Origin: Panax quinquefolius
Lineage: Eukaryota > Streptophyta > Magnoliopsida > Apiales > Araliaceae
Assembly: GCA_020205615.1 (NCBI GenBank)
Contig: CM035167.1
Span: forward strand, 33,582,103 to 33,646,102
Reading direction: 5' to 3'
DNA: 64,000 nucleotides
The notes beneath the pieces are model-generated. The model was not told where the DNA came from and ran no database searches. It saw nothing but the letters and a program-made list of their open reading frames with translations. Below, piece after piece: positions 22,401 to 33,903 of the stretch (position 1 is its first letter; each line of letters starts with the position of its first letter). Position numbers and translations under genes: made by a program.

Positions 22401-23536
22401 AATCTAGTTCATTCATTGAATGGTAATTTGTATATTCGCTAATTTCTTTGAGATATAAGTTATATACTAGTCTTAGGGTTTGTGAACAATCCATAATAGG
22501 TCAAGATCTACACACTAACTCATTAAAGAAATGCAAAAAGGGTAAAATTGTCTTTTGGAATTTTATTTTAATGGCATAATGGACATTGTCCCAAACCCTT
22601 AGGGTTTAAGGTTTGATTAGGATTTAGGGTTTAGAAAAATTTAGGGTTTAGGGTTTGGAAAATTTACGGTTTGCAATTTAATTTCTAAAATTTCCAATTT
22701 AGGTTTTCAAAAATAGAAAATTAATATTTCTAAATTATAATTAGGATTTTCTAATTATATTAAAATTTCTTAATCATTACTTAAATCTTTCTAATTAGGA
22801 TTAACATTTCCTAATTACCATCGCTAATTAAGCAATTAGGGTTAATATCACAAATTAGGGTTTATAACCCAAAATTAGGGTTTCTAATAGAAAATTAATT
22901 TTCTAAAATAGAAATTAGATTTCGTAATTAGATTAGGGTTTTCTAATTACTTAACTTGAAAATTAGGATTAAGTCTTCCTAATTAACATTAAAATTATTA
23001 AATTAACAATTAGGTTTTCCCTATTTTAAAATTAGGGTTCTTAATCCCGAAATTAGGGTTTAATAATTTGAGATTAGGGTTTACTAAATAATTAAGCTTT
23101 TGCCTAATTAATATTATAATTATTTACACTTACGCCATTAAGTTCCCAATTTAGGGTTTCATGCATCGAATTAGGGTTTCGGATTTCCGGAACTGAAATT
23201 AGGGTTTCCAGAACCTGTTTCTAGGGTCTCTTGTTAATTAATCACTATGGTTTTCTAACCAAGCGTTGATGTTCTTAATATATATTTAGGGTTTGTTACA
23301 GATATCGTTTATCTGGTCAACCCTTGACCCTTAACCACATTCTGTACACATATACACAGAACACATTCACTTATTTCCTTAATCATGAATAATTCACCTA
23401 AATCATTCACAAAATTTTGAAATCCTCAAAATTCATTCCTAAAAATATTAAACACATACACTAATTTTCTATCTAGGTTCTAATTTTGAATCTTAATTAA
23501 AATTTTAAAAATTTTCTAAATTCTCGGGTTGTCACA
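19481..23536 (-). repeat. Element D 3' LTR
   Basis: 4056 bp, on the left because the element points left. It holds long AT-rich stretches (20390-21170), a small conserved inverted repeat (21181-21220), a GA run near 22334 and telomere-like motifs (22598-23300). Compared with 25382-29417 it keeps about 30 bp near 20640-20680 that the other LTR lacks. Confidence 0.88.
22598..23300. repeat. Telomere-like TTAGGGTTT-rich block in D LTR
   Basis: Many TTTAGGG or TTAGGGTTT words, in short tandem runs at first (near 22600-22670) and later spaced by AT-rich text such as TTTCTAATAG. All point the same way. Confidence 0.75.
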
Positions 23537-23551
23537 TTCCCCCTTTCTTCT
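23537..23551 (-). other. Polypurine tract of element D
   Basis: The minus strand reads AGAAGAAAGGGGGAA and abuts the LTR start TGTGACAACCC. Confidence 0.8.
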
Positions 23552-25367
23552 AAAAATTTTGTCCCCGAAATTTACCTTACACGTTGCACCATTCATCATA
23601 CACCATGCACACACATTCGCTTGCTACCCAATACACCACTCACAAGAGTTAAAGTTTTCAAATTGTGCTGAGGGGTCATATAGACCATGAACACATAGTT
23701 TTAACGGTAGTGATCATACCGCAAAACAATACATTACTTGGTATGTTTACAATCACAAAAAAGGTAAACTACCGTTGTTAGTACTTTAGGTGATCAGCGT
23801 ATCGTACTCTTACATCATGCATAACGTATTAATTATGTATAGCAAATATTTACGCTACTTGATTGGATTATTTATCCAAACAACATAGTTCACCTCAGTC
23901 TTATCAAAGGATTCCATACCAAAGCAATTTGGTTCGGGAAATTTCTTTCAATGAACACTTTAGAGTTTTCATAACATTACTCTAGCTGAATCGAATAGCA
24001 TAGACTCATATCAATAATTCAATACAATCGAATTATTTAGGTGCAGCCAAACCCCGTTGGCACATTAAAATTTTTGAAAATATTTTCGAGAATGACGTCA
24101 TGATGCCGTACTGTATTAACAGTCCGTTTGAGGATGCCGTCATTGTATGACTTTGTCATAACACATCATATAATAGTGGAACAACGATTTTAGATCAAAT
24201 TCACACTAAGTATTCCTGTATTTACAACTCCATCAAATTTATATCATCTCTGCACCAGGTTACATGGTACATGAGTGATAAATAAAACAAATTTTGATAT
24301 TTCAAATCATTTGCGTCTAGCTGAAATAAGTAGCATACACTATACTTTAAACCATTTCAAAAATGATTACGAGTCTACATATTTTTTTTAAAGGCACATA
24401 GTGCGTATTTAGCTTGATGTCAACATTTCGAAGTCTAGCATAGCTAGGAGTTTCGAAAAACTTAATTCTTCACTAATAATCATTTGCTTAACAATCTATC
24501 TGCTCCTATTATCCTTCATATTCCATTTACACACAACTATACCCAGTTCGTAAAACCACACTTATGAGTCCATAAATTGCCACAATCATATGAGTTTATG
24601 AACTTTCCTAGACAGACCTTTGGCGTCCATTTGCTGAGGGGTTCATAAACATTTCATATAACTATGAATCAAGTATGTCACATAAGTATGAGTTTTAAGA
24701 ACTCGTACTTAACCTTATAGCCTATACCTATGACCCATCTATCTGTTATACACATGAGAAAGGAATCACCCTCTTAACATGCATAAATCAAATAGCGCGA
24801 CACAAATATTTCAATGATTATCATTGTCAGAACTAAGTAGTTTTTACACCAAGTCCAATTCCCTGCCCATACAAGGAATCATACAACTCAGCTGCCGACA
24901 TGAATCCTCAATTGAATCCCCACATAACACTAACCCCCTTTTTTAATAAGAATTTCATTTAACTCATATTCATAATCCTTTCCTAAATCTGTACCAATTC
25001 ATAGTACAACTGACACCCAACAATCTTGCTGTAAACTTTTCAATCATTCGCTTGATCCTCCTCCATACTATAACCTTATCAGATCACGGGGTGGTGATCT
25101 CATCGTATATATTGCGATTCATTTCTATATTTTGTTCATTTTGTTTTACGATCTTCTATAACTGAACTTTTAGTCTTTTAGACTCTATCTATTCCTCACT
25201 TACTGTTCAACTTTATTATCAGAGTTAGGGAACTCTGTATCTTATAACTCGCCGAGATTCGTCTTTGAATCTTACCGACACACTAAGTACTCTATTTGAG
25301 TTAGTACTTATCCTAATCACTGCAGTTATTAGTCTCAGGTATTCCTACCTAAGGTTCATAACCAACA

Positions 25368-25379
25368 GCTCTGATACCA
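25368..25379 (-). other. Primer-binding site of element D
   Basis: The minus strand reads TGGTATCAGAGC, the canonical plant initiator Met-tRNA complement, two bases inside the LTR. Confidence 0.88.
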
Positions 25380-25381
25380 AC

Positions 25382-28300
25382 TGTGAGAGCCCCGAATCCG
25401 AGGTCCCGAATCACCGCGGATCCGGTTCGATCATTCTATACAACTATTACTATTTGAGGAAGATATAAACATAAATTGTTTATACATTACATTACACACT
25501 ATTCCCCAAGGTCGAGTAACCTTAACTTATACACAATACATAACTTATTTAATACATAACATTATCATCATACATTAATAATATAAATCTAATCGCATAC
25601 GTAAACTAAAGCTGGAACTGTCTTGGACCTTTCCTTGTATCCGACGTATTCGCCTTAATCTACAATATTTTATCATGATATAGCAAGGGTGAGCATGAAA
25701 GTTGCCCAACAAGTTTAAATTCAACAATATAACGATATATCATGATTGAAATGATTTGAATAATTGGCTGGCTATAGTTCAACAATATAATTGTGAACTA
25801 GCAGGAACAAATTTATGACTGAACAAGTATTATATATGAACAAATATATCTGAAAGAACTGGTAATGAAGGTGATCAGCCTTTCATACCTGACTTATACA
25901 TCCAATATGTACAGAGTACGATTATACATGGCAATTAGCAATGATTAACCATAAGCTTATCCGAATGAAACAACTCTTAGTAGAGTTAAATAAATACAAA
26001 TTTGCCTGAACCGTTGATTACCGCAACGCAATTTATAACGCTTTATCCGAAGACCTAATATTAGTAATATAGATCTCCAATATTAGAATAATATCATCAC
26101 AATATAATACTATAATATATATACATATAGAATAACCTAAACACATATAACACATAACCCTATCAGTCTATAACACACATAAGACTCGGTATTAAGTCAA
26201 ACTATTGCAGTCTGAGTTGAACCCGACACAATTCTAACATTCCGACGGTCTAGTCGGATTTTTATCGAGTCTAAGTTTAATTAAACTTTGACTAACAGTT
26301 AACAATTAACTCAGATAATTTTAATACCAGTCAAAATATTTTTCGTAAGCTCGTAATAATTTTTAAACAATCATTACTATTTATCATAAATTTTCAATCA
26401 TTAATATCGTATTTAAATAAATTAAATATCACATAATTTCTTTATCATTAATATTTATTTACTATCAAATATTAATGAAATACATATCATAATATTATAA
26501 TATATTTATAATATATCTAAGTATTTTTAATACCTTAAAATATTATCCTATAATCGCTATTAATATTAAAATATTAATATTTTCATATTAAAATATCAAA
26601 ATTTATATTTTATAACTTAAAATATTTTATATCACTTAAATCATTTTTATATGATTTTTAAATCATTTATTCTATTTTTCCATAATTTATTTAATATATT
26701 TATTAAATAAACTAATTACCATTAATATTGAATAATTAATGAAATTCATCCTAAAATATTAAAAGTCACTTAAAATAACTTAAAATATTTTATTTTACCG
26801 TGATATTATTTTTCATGTATTTAAATCATTTTTAAATAATTTATTTAATATTGTAATTAAATAAATTAAATACCATTTATATTTCAAAAATATTAAATAT
26901 ATATGAAATATACTCAAAATAATTAAAAACTATTTTTCAGAATTTAAAATAATTTTTTGGAATTTATTTAGTATTTTTAATAATTAAAATCTATTTTTTT
27001 CTATTTTTAATTAATTTCCAGAAAATCAAAAATTAAATTAATTAGAAACTGTCGCTAAAGGGCCCTATATAATGAGCAGGCAAAATCATTACTATAGGTG
27101 TTCTTTGGGTCGTTTTTGAGAAACCCGAATTGATGTCGAGACACCAAGGTGCCTACTTTGACGATTCTAGATCGTTGATAAATGCATTTCTGGACTGGGT
27201 TAAGTGTTATACTTGTAGTATAAATGTAATACTATAACTATCAACAAAGATCCTGGTCAATCTACCACAAAACAGAAAGCTCTGGGCAAACTAAAACCTT
27301 GTCAGACGTTACTGGGTTCTTCAGAACCCAGCGGTCCGAAATAACCTTCTTGTCATTACTCGATTAATGTAATGTTCCGATCATGTTTTATGTGATGTTA
27401 AGGTTCCAATATGTATTAGATATGTCGACTACAGTATATACCATCATATCACCACAAAACATCAAACATAACAAATATTGTATGGTCAAACCTTGTCAGA
27501 CGAACGCGTTTCTTCACTATTTCGGGTTTTCAGATTTGTTTCAGTGGTGGTGGTCGGCGGTGGTTTGACCTTTCATAAATTTGATTATAGTATGGATCTA
27601 AGTATTTTAAGAGCATGAATCGATAGTAAACATGTCGCTACTGATTTATTACAACAATACTGGCCTAAACATCAAGCGAAGGCAAGATCCGAGGCTCGAA
27701 TCTCTTGTCGGGAAGAAATGGAAATCTGGATCGCCTTGATTTGATTTTCGTGAGTGGTCAAATCTTTGTTTGGCCAAGCTTGTAACTTTTCATTTAGACT
27801 TGATCCGGACTTGATTAAAGTCCTAGATCACGATCCTTACAACATAGAAACGGATTGAAAACATAAAACACATAAAATATCAATCACATAAAGATCTAGA
27901 GGGTCTGACATTCGACTGTCAGGCCATTTTTCAACCTTTTTCCAGAATTATAAAAACTCGATTTTGGAGCATCTAGATGATATGGATCCAAGTTTTAGCA
28001 ACCCAGATCATCAAATGACACTCTCTAACTTGACTTATAACAACCAATTACAACATCTAACATAAAACACATGGATTTCAAAAATTAGGGTGCTTTACCA
28101 CTTTGAGCTTTGATCTCTGATTTCTGATCCTTGTTGCTGTTCTTGAAGAGCTAAGTGGTGATCATAACTTTGTTTCTCACTCCTTCTCACTCTAGATTTT
28201 GAAAATTATAGAGAGAGAGAGAGTCTTGGTTGGTTTGAGAAATAAAGCGAGTGATTTTTCTTATTTTCTCTTTTTAATCTAGTTGATTCATTGAATGGGC

Positions 28301-29417
28301 TAGTATATATGCGCTAATTTCTTTGAGATATAAGTCATATGCTAGTCTTAGGGTTTGTGAACAACCCATAATAGGTCAAGATCTACACACTAACTCATTA
28401 AAGAATTGCAAAAAGGGTAAAATTGTCATTTGAAATTTTATTTTAATGGTATAATGGACATTGTCCCAAACCCTTAGGGTTTAAGGTTTGGTTAGGGTTT
28501 AGGGTTTGGAAAAATTTAGGGTTTAGGGTTTGAAAAATTTAGGGTTTGCAATTTAATTTCTAAAATTTCTAATATAGGTTTTCAAAAATAGAAAATTAAT
28601 ATTTCTAAATTATAATTAGGAATTTCTAATTATATTAAAATTTCTTAATCAATACTTAAATATTTCTAATTAGGATTAGCATTTCCTAATTACCATCGCT
28701 AATTAAGCAATTAGGGTCAATATCACGGATTATGGTTTATAACCCAAAATTAGGGTTTCTAATAGAAAATTAATTTTCTAAAATAGAAATTAGATTTCGT
28801 AATTAGATTAGGGTTTTCTAATTACTTAACTTGAAAATTAGGATTAAGTCTTCCTAATTAACATTAAAATTATTAAATTAACAATTAGGTTTTCCCTATT
28901 TTAAAATTAGGGTTCTTAATCCCGAAATTAGGGTTTAATAATTTGAGATTAGGGTTTACTAAATAATTAAGTTTTACCCTAATTAATATTATAATTATTT
29001 ACACTTAAGCCATTAAGTTCCCAATTTAGGGTTTCATGCACCGAATTAGGGTTTCGAATTCCCAGAATTGAAATTAGGGTTTCCAGAACCGATTTCTAGG
29101 GTTTCTTGTTAATCACTAGGGTTTTCTAACCGAACGTTGACGTTCTTAATATATATTTAGGGTTTGTTACAGATATCGTTTATCCGGTCAACCTCGAACC
29201 TTAACCACATCATCGTACGCATATATACACGTAACATATTAACTTATTTCCTTAATCTGAATAATTCACCTAAATCCTTCATGTAAATTTTGAAATCCTC
29301 AAAATTCATTCTTAAAAATATTAAACGCATACACTAATTTTCTATCTATGTTCTAATTTTGAACCTTAATTTAATTTTTAAAATTTTAAAAATTTTCTAA
29401 ATTCTCGAGTTGTCACA
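25382..29417 (-). repeat. Element D 5' LTR
   Basis: 4036 bp partner of 19481-23536, with a GA run near 28210-28223 and a telomere-like block (28468-29170). It would hold the promoter of the D transcript. A possible TATA-like ATATATAC lies near 28300 on the minus strand, but the equivalent bases differ in the other copies, so I do not call it. Confidence 0.88.
28468..29170. repeat. Telomere-like TTAGGGTTT-rich block in D 5' LTR
   Basis: Equivalent to 22598-23300. It starts with near-perfect TTTAGGG tandem runs around 28490-28550. Confidence 0.75.
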
Positions 29418-29422
29418 AATTA
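29418..29422. other. Target-site duplication of D, right
   Basis: AATTA directly after GTTGTCACA, identical to 19476-19480. Confidence 0.9.
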
Positions 29423-29666
29423 TCCTAATAATTAAAACTTGAATATTTGCTTTATATTAAGAAAATTCTTTAACACCATGCATTTTATTTAAGTTATAAA
29501 TTCAGCAGGATATTTAGTCAATTCAGTAGACTATATTAATTTATCAAACTGAATTAATTAATATAGTAGCTTGAATTTAATAGCTTGATCTCAAGTTTAA
29601 AAATTTGTCATAGATTGCTCCCACACTTATTCAACCCCCCTTCTAAGTGTGCCTATTTAAATTTCA
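29423..29666 (+). repeat. Element F 5' LTR, right part
   Basis: Continues the copia LTR after the D insertion and ends AAATTTCA just before the PBS. Confidence 0.7.
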
Positions 29667-29668
29667 TT

Positions 29669-29680
29669 TGGTATCAAAGC
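29669..29680 (+). other. Primer-binding site of element F
   Basis: TGGTATCAAAGC, initiator Met-tRNA type, two bases after the LTR end. In the second copy one A is missing (45110-45120). Confidence 0.75.
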
Positions 29681-29732
29681 TTGGCTCTATTTATCTTGGT
29701 CTTAAAGGTGACTTGTAGGGAAAGATTCTGAC

Positions 29733-29968
29733 ATGGCACAGTTTGAGAACAACAATCAAGAAGGTCAATCAACAAATAAACCTCCTTTGCTGTTTGGAAC
29801 AGAAAATTACAACTTTTGGAAATTCCGAATGAGAATCTATCTTAAAAGAGATCCTTGGGAATGGTGGGTTGTGGAGAACGGACCAGTTGTTCAACGAAGA
29901 GATGACGGGACACCAAAGATTCTGCTAGAAATGGATTCAACCGAAATCTACATGGTCTCATATGATTC
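29733..29968 (+). pseudogene. Ty1/copia gag N-terminus, cut by element E
   Basis: An ATG 52 bp after the PBS opens about 79 codons. They contain STNKPPLLFGTENYNFWKFR and a WWVVENGP-like segment, the N-terminal signature of copia gag (DUF4219/UBN2-like: P-P-x-F-x-G-x-N-Y-x-x-W-x-x-R-M). The frame then runs into the LTR of E at 29969, where the codons lose meaning. The lineage within copia (SIRE or Tork type) is uncertain. No protease, integrase or RT of F is in the window. Confidence 0.8.
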
Positions 29969-30716
29969 TGTAGCGCCCCCGAATCCGGGTCGCGGATCTG
30001 GTTCGCTATTTCTACAACTGTTTGCGGAAGATATAAACATAAATTATTTATACATTAAACTTACATACTTTTCCCCAAAATCGAGTAACCTTAACTTATA
30101 CACAATTCATAAACTATCTAACACATAACAATACTAATCAAAACTACTTTTACAAATTAGCTGCACATTCTATCCCAAGCTTAACTTGGCATTATCCTTT
30201 TCCTATATCCGAACGCATTCGCCTTATCTGCAATATTTATCATGATATAGCAAGGGTGAACATGAAAGTTTCCCAGCAAGTTTTAAAACAATTTAAAGAT
30301 ATATCATGATTGAAAGAGTCAATAATAATAAGTGACTATACTTCACAATGTATTTGTGAATTAGCATAAACAAAATTTTGGTGAACAAGTATTGAGCAGA
30401 ACAATAATATATCTGGACCAACTGGTAATGAAGGTGATCACCTTTCATACCTAACTTATACATGTAATATATATACAGAGTACAATTCAACATGGTAATC
30501 AGAAATGATTAACCATAAGCTTCATCTGAGACCTAATATTAATAATATAGATCTCCAATATTAGAATAATATCATCACAGTATAATACTATTATATATAT
30601 ACATAGAATAACCTAAACACATAAAATATAATCCTATCGATCTATTATACACATAAGACATAACATCAAGTCAAACTATTGCGGTCAAGTTTGAAACCCA
30701 CATTAATTCTATCATT
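29969..30716 (-). mobile_element. Element E, LTR fragment (copy 1)
   Basis: Starts TGTAGCGCCCCC and matches 45407-46154 closely. It stops abruptly after TCTATCATT, where the second copy of the 15.5 kb block begins. It is incomplete because of the duplication junction, not because of its own biology. Confidence 0.85.
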
Positions 30717-30731
30717 AAAAATGATTCCAAT
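30711..30731. other. Junction of the 15.5 kb tandem duplication
   Basis: Left of it the sequence is E LTR (as at 46130-46154). Right of it the sequence is B pol (as at 15210 onward, GGACGAAAT). About 14 bases in between fit neither side well. CATTA occurs on both sides, a possible microhomology. Confidence 0.75.
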
Positions 30732-30956
30732 GGACGAAATAATGGAAGATTTGACGTATGAAGAGGTTCTGTTCAAATCTTGGATAAGAAGGAACATATT
30801 CTACGCACTAAGGTTATACCTCAAGTCGATGTTTTGTGGAGAAACAATGATGTTGAGGAAATGACTTGGGAGTTAGAATCTGAAATGAAATCAAGGTATC
30901 CTTACCTCTTCGACATACCAAGTACGTACCCTAATTTCGAGGGCAAAATTTCATAA
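30731..30956 (+). pseudogene. B pol C-terminus (chromodomain), copy 2
   Basis: The last part of the integrase/chromodomain only. It matches 15211-15436 with one base lost near 30770, so the EVPVQ frame is broken. It ends at the same stop codon. It has no start and no upstream pol because the duplication begins here. Confidence 0.75.
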
Positions 30957-31755
30957 GAAGGGGAGATTTTAAAACCCCAACTTTTTGAATAAAGATGAAT
31001 TTTCTATAAATATTATTTTTGAATATTATGGAGTGAAATTGATATAATAGTTGTGGGTAATATTTATAAATTTTGCAAAGTACGCAAGTTGTTATATAAT
31101 ATTCGATTGGTCGGGGAATATTCGTTTTAACAGGAATATTAAATAACAAAGACAATGATTGGTGGACCCCACAACAGAATTATTGTCGGATTGAGAAAAT
31201 AACAAAAATACTTTATGAAAATAACGGTGGAAGTTTTACCGTTAACTGTTGAAATACCCGGTGTTAAAAGTACAGTAATACGCGTGGTTGTATAGTAGCA
31301 CACAGTATTAATTATTGATGCTTAAGTGATAAGTCACTCAATTTTTTTGGTATTATTAATGTAATAATCTGGAAAATCTTTTATATAAAGCAGAATACTT
31401 TTATAAAGTTATTCTATAAATAGAATATATTATATTCTATTATGCATAGTGTTGTATAATGTATGCATAGTGTTTTGCATAGTAAAATATTTTTATATAA
31501 AATGTAATACTTTTATAAAGTTATCTTTTATTAGAAAATAATTAGAATATATTATATTTTATTATGCATAGTGTTTGCATAGTGTCTGCATAGTATTTGC
31601 ATAGTAAAATCTTTTATAAAGTTATTCGTTTTATTAGATTATAAATAGAATATATTATATTTTATTTAAAAGATTTTGCTTTAAATATGGACCGTCAGAT
31701 TAAAGTAAATCAATCTCGACCGTTGCTCATGAGTTAATTATGCATTCCATTTTTC

Positions 31756-31763
31756 TATAAATA
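31756..31763 (+). promoter_or_regulatory. LTR TATA box (B LTR, copy 2)
   Basis: CTATAAATAG with the same purine-rich leader as at 16245. Confidence 0.55.
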
Positions 31764-32034
31764 GAAGCTCATTCATTCATTATTTTCTTATTTAATTCAC
31801 TTTGAAACTCTAGAGAGATAAACTATAGAGAGAAAAAGAAGAAAGTATTCTGCTACTTCACTACTTATATATCCAGTACTCTTCTTCTTAAGGTAGGGAA
31901 TATTATTTGTTGTACTCGTAAGGGTGTTATTCTTTCTTATTCATGAAGAGAATCGTTGTTATTCCATTTCTTATTATTATGTTGGAATAACTTTTGATAT
32001 CTGTGATCTACCCTATACTTGGTGACATTCTTCT

Positions 32035-32395
32035 ATTTTTACGTTGGAATATCACATGCATGTGTTTTTACACGGACTGGTTAAAATCTTTATTATTATT
32101 CTGTTAGAACTTCATGCATGTGTTTTACAGGACACGTTAAAATCTTTATTATTATTCCGTTGGAACATCACATGTGTGTGTTTTACAGGACTGGTTAAAA
32201 TCTTTATTATTATTTTGTTGGAACATCCTCGCTCATGTGTTTTACATCGGACTGGTTCCGTCTTATTATTATTCATTTGGAACATCCATGCATGTGTTTT
32301 ACAGGACTGGTTAAAATCTTTATTATTCTCGTTGGAACATCACCGTAGGTGCAAATTTTGCGACTTTGGTTTAGTTATTATTATTACATTGAATA
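32035..32395 (+). repeat. About 60 bp minisatellite, copy 2
   Basis: Same unit as at 16500-16880 (TGTTTTACAGGACTGGTT plus TTATTATTATT and TTGGAACATC). Spacer bases between units differ at the ATGTGTGTG-like joints. Confidence 0.75.
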
Positions 32396-33490
32396 ATATG
32401 TACATCTAAGTACCGCATGCATGGTGATTTCTTTTGTTATTCCATTCTTTATTATACTCAGTTGGTTAAAGTTTTGACTTCTATACTCCATGAAATTAGT
32501 AGAATATCCTTGATATTTGCGCTTCATCCAATATGTTTTCATGGAAATATTCTTCTAATCATTCTTGAATTTTACTCTACAAAACAGTATTATGTTGACA
32601 ATTTGGACGTTAATAATTCCTGAATAAAATAATTATTGAACTTGTTTTATTGAATTCTTATATCATTGTCATCATCCTCATGTTTATATTTTGTTGAAAG
32701 TCATCTGTGGCCTGTAGTGCATAGATGGACTTGGTATGATTATGACCGAGGATTATTGGTGTAATCATGGGTAGTAATGTTACAAATGATGTGGTAAAAG
32801 TTTTCATTGGCCCGTAGTGCATTGATGGACAGTTGTTGGCATGATCATGACCATTAATAAATACATAAATATTCTTGGCCCGTAGTGCATGGATAATTGT
32901 GGTCGTGATACTAAAGAATATCCTTGGCCGTAGTGCAAGGGTGATTCGATGATGTGGAATATTTATTAAGCTGAGTCTTAGCGATAACAGTGATAAAAAA
33001 CCTTTTTAATCATAAAAGATAGTAGATTTTATTTTCTACTTAACTCTTTTAATGGATTGCTTGTTCCGCTGCAGTTAAACTTGATGTCTATTGTATTTTA
33101 TCAGTTTAACATTGTTGGATACTAATGATAATTTATTCTGCATTATCTTAGTCATAATATTTCTTACTGGGCTAGTTGAGCTCACTCTTCCTTTCACTGT
33201 TCTCTTCAAGAAATGAGAATATAGCTGGGACGAGTCGGGGAACGGAGTGATGGTCCAGAGGATAGCATTAGTAGTCCTCACTATTCTGTGAAATAGTGTG
33301 ATAATAATTGTAATGAGGACTCCTTTTGAGTTTGTATAATCTCTAGTAGATAATATTTGTATTCAAACTCACAGTTTATGTTTTGTCGTATTGTACACGA
33401 CAATTGTATTAGTAAGTTGTATTTGAATTCTGTACCATGTATCTGGCGACCCAAGATGGGTGATGTATACCTAATTTTGGGGGCATCACA

Positions 33491-33561
33491 TTGACCCCAT
33501 AGGACTCTATGTGGCTTCGCCACTGACTACTACTAAAATTTCCAATAAACAATTTATATGA
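33491..33561. other. 71 bp spacer, copy 2
   Basis: Same as 17991-18061, including the GTGGCTTCGCCAC hairpin, with two base changes. Confidence 0.5.
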
Positions 33562-33853
33562 TGTTGACCTAGTCATATTTTATCCTTAAGTTTTGATGAT
33601 GAATTGTTCGTATGCTAAATTGTGTTATGGCATTTCAGGTATCTGGTGATAAGGAACATTTATTGGATATTCAAGTGGGTGAAGAATTTTTCTTTACTAA
33701 GAAAACTAAATATAAGATCAATTGCATAATAATTGATTTTTCATTTAAAGGCTCTAGAACATATTATTTGTATTTTGTTATATGTCTTAAATGAAAAATG
33801 TTTTAAAAAGAAATATAACGAAAAAGGTTTTTCTAAATATAAAATAAGATCAG

Positions 33854-33903
<50 letters not shown>

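Larger units (their letters stand above)
23537..25381 (-). other. Non-coding interior of element D
   Basis: No gag, protease, RT or integrase motif found on either strand. Several stretches are nonetheless shared with the diverged element E (48987-50748). They include ATGACGTCAT (24092-24101), the CAGACCTTTGGCGTCCAT block near 24613 and GCTGAGGGGT (23667 and 24633). Conserved non-coding text suggests RNA-level roles such as packaging or dimerisation, which is inference. Confidence 0.75.
19481..29417 (-). mobile_element. Element D: non-coding LTR retrotransposon with 4 kb LTRs
   Basis: A 9.94 kb insertion with a perfect AATTA duplication. The LTRs are 4056 and 4036 bp (TGTGAGAGCC...GTTGTCACA on the plus strand). 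The 1845 bp interior has no reading frame of 60 codons or more lying within it on either strand. The PBS (25368-25379) and PPT (23537-23551) are on the minus strand, which gives its direction. Next to the PPT the minus strand still resembles the last codons of a gypsy pol (FRGQNF, then a stop). Size and structure fit a LARD-type non-autonomous element mobilised by a gypsy partner. The helper is not identified. Confidence 0.88.
30968..33490 (+). repeat. B 3' LTR, copy 2
   Basis: 2523 bp equivalent of 15448-17990, including the mutated TTTAAAACC start, TATA box (31756-31763), minisatellite (about 32035-32395) and GGCCCGTAGTGCA array. The last bases are GGCATCACA instead of GGCGTCACA. Confidence 0.88.

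Noticed and set aside
22598..23300. A true interstitial telomere or chromosome end
   Set aside because: The words are dispersed and imperfect, and they recur at the same place in every D LTR, so they belong to the element.
25368..25379. tRNA-like TGGTATCAGAGC as part of a tRNA gene
   Set aside because: It is a 12-base PBS at the LTR edge. No cloverleaf or A and B boxes around it.
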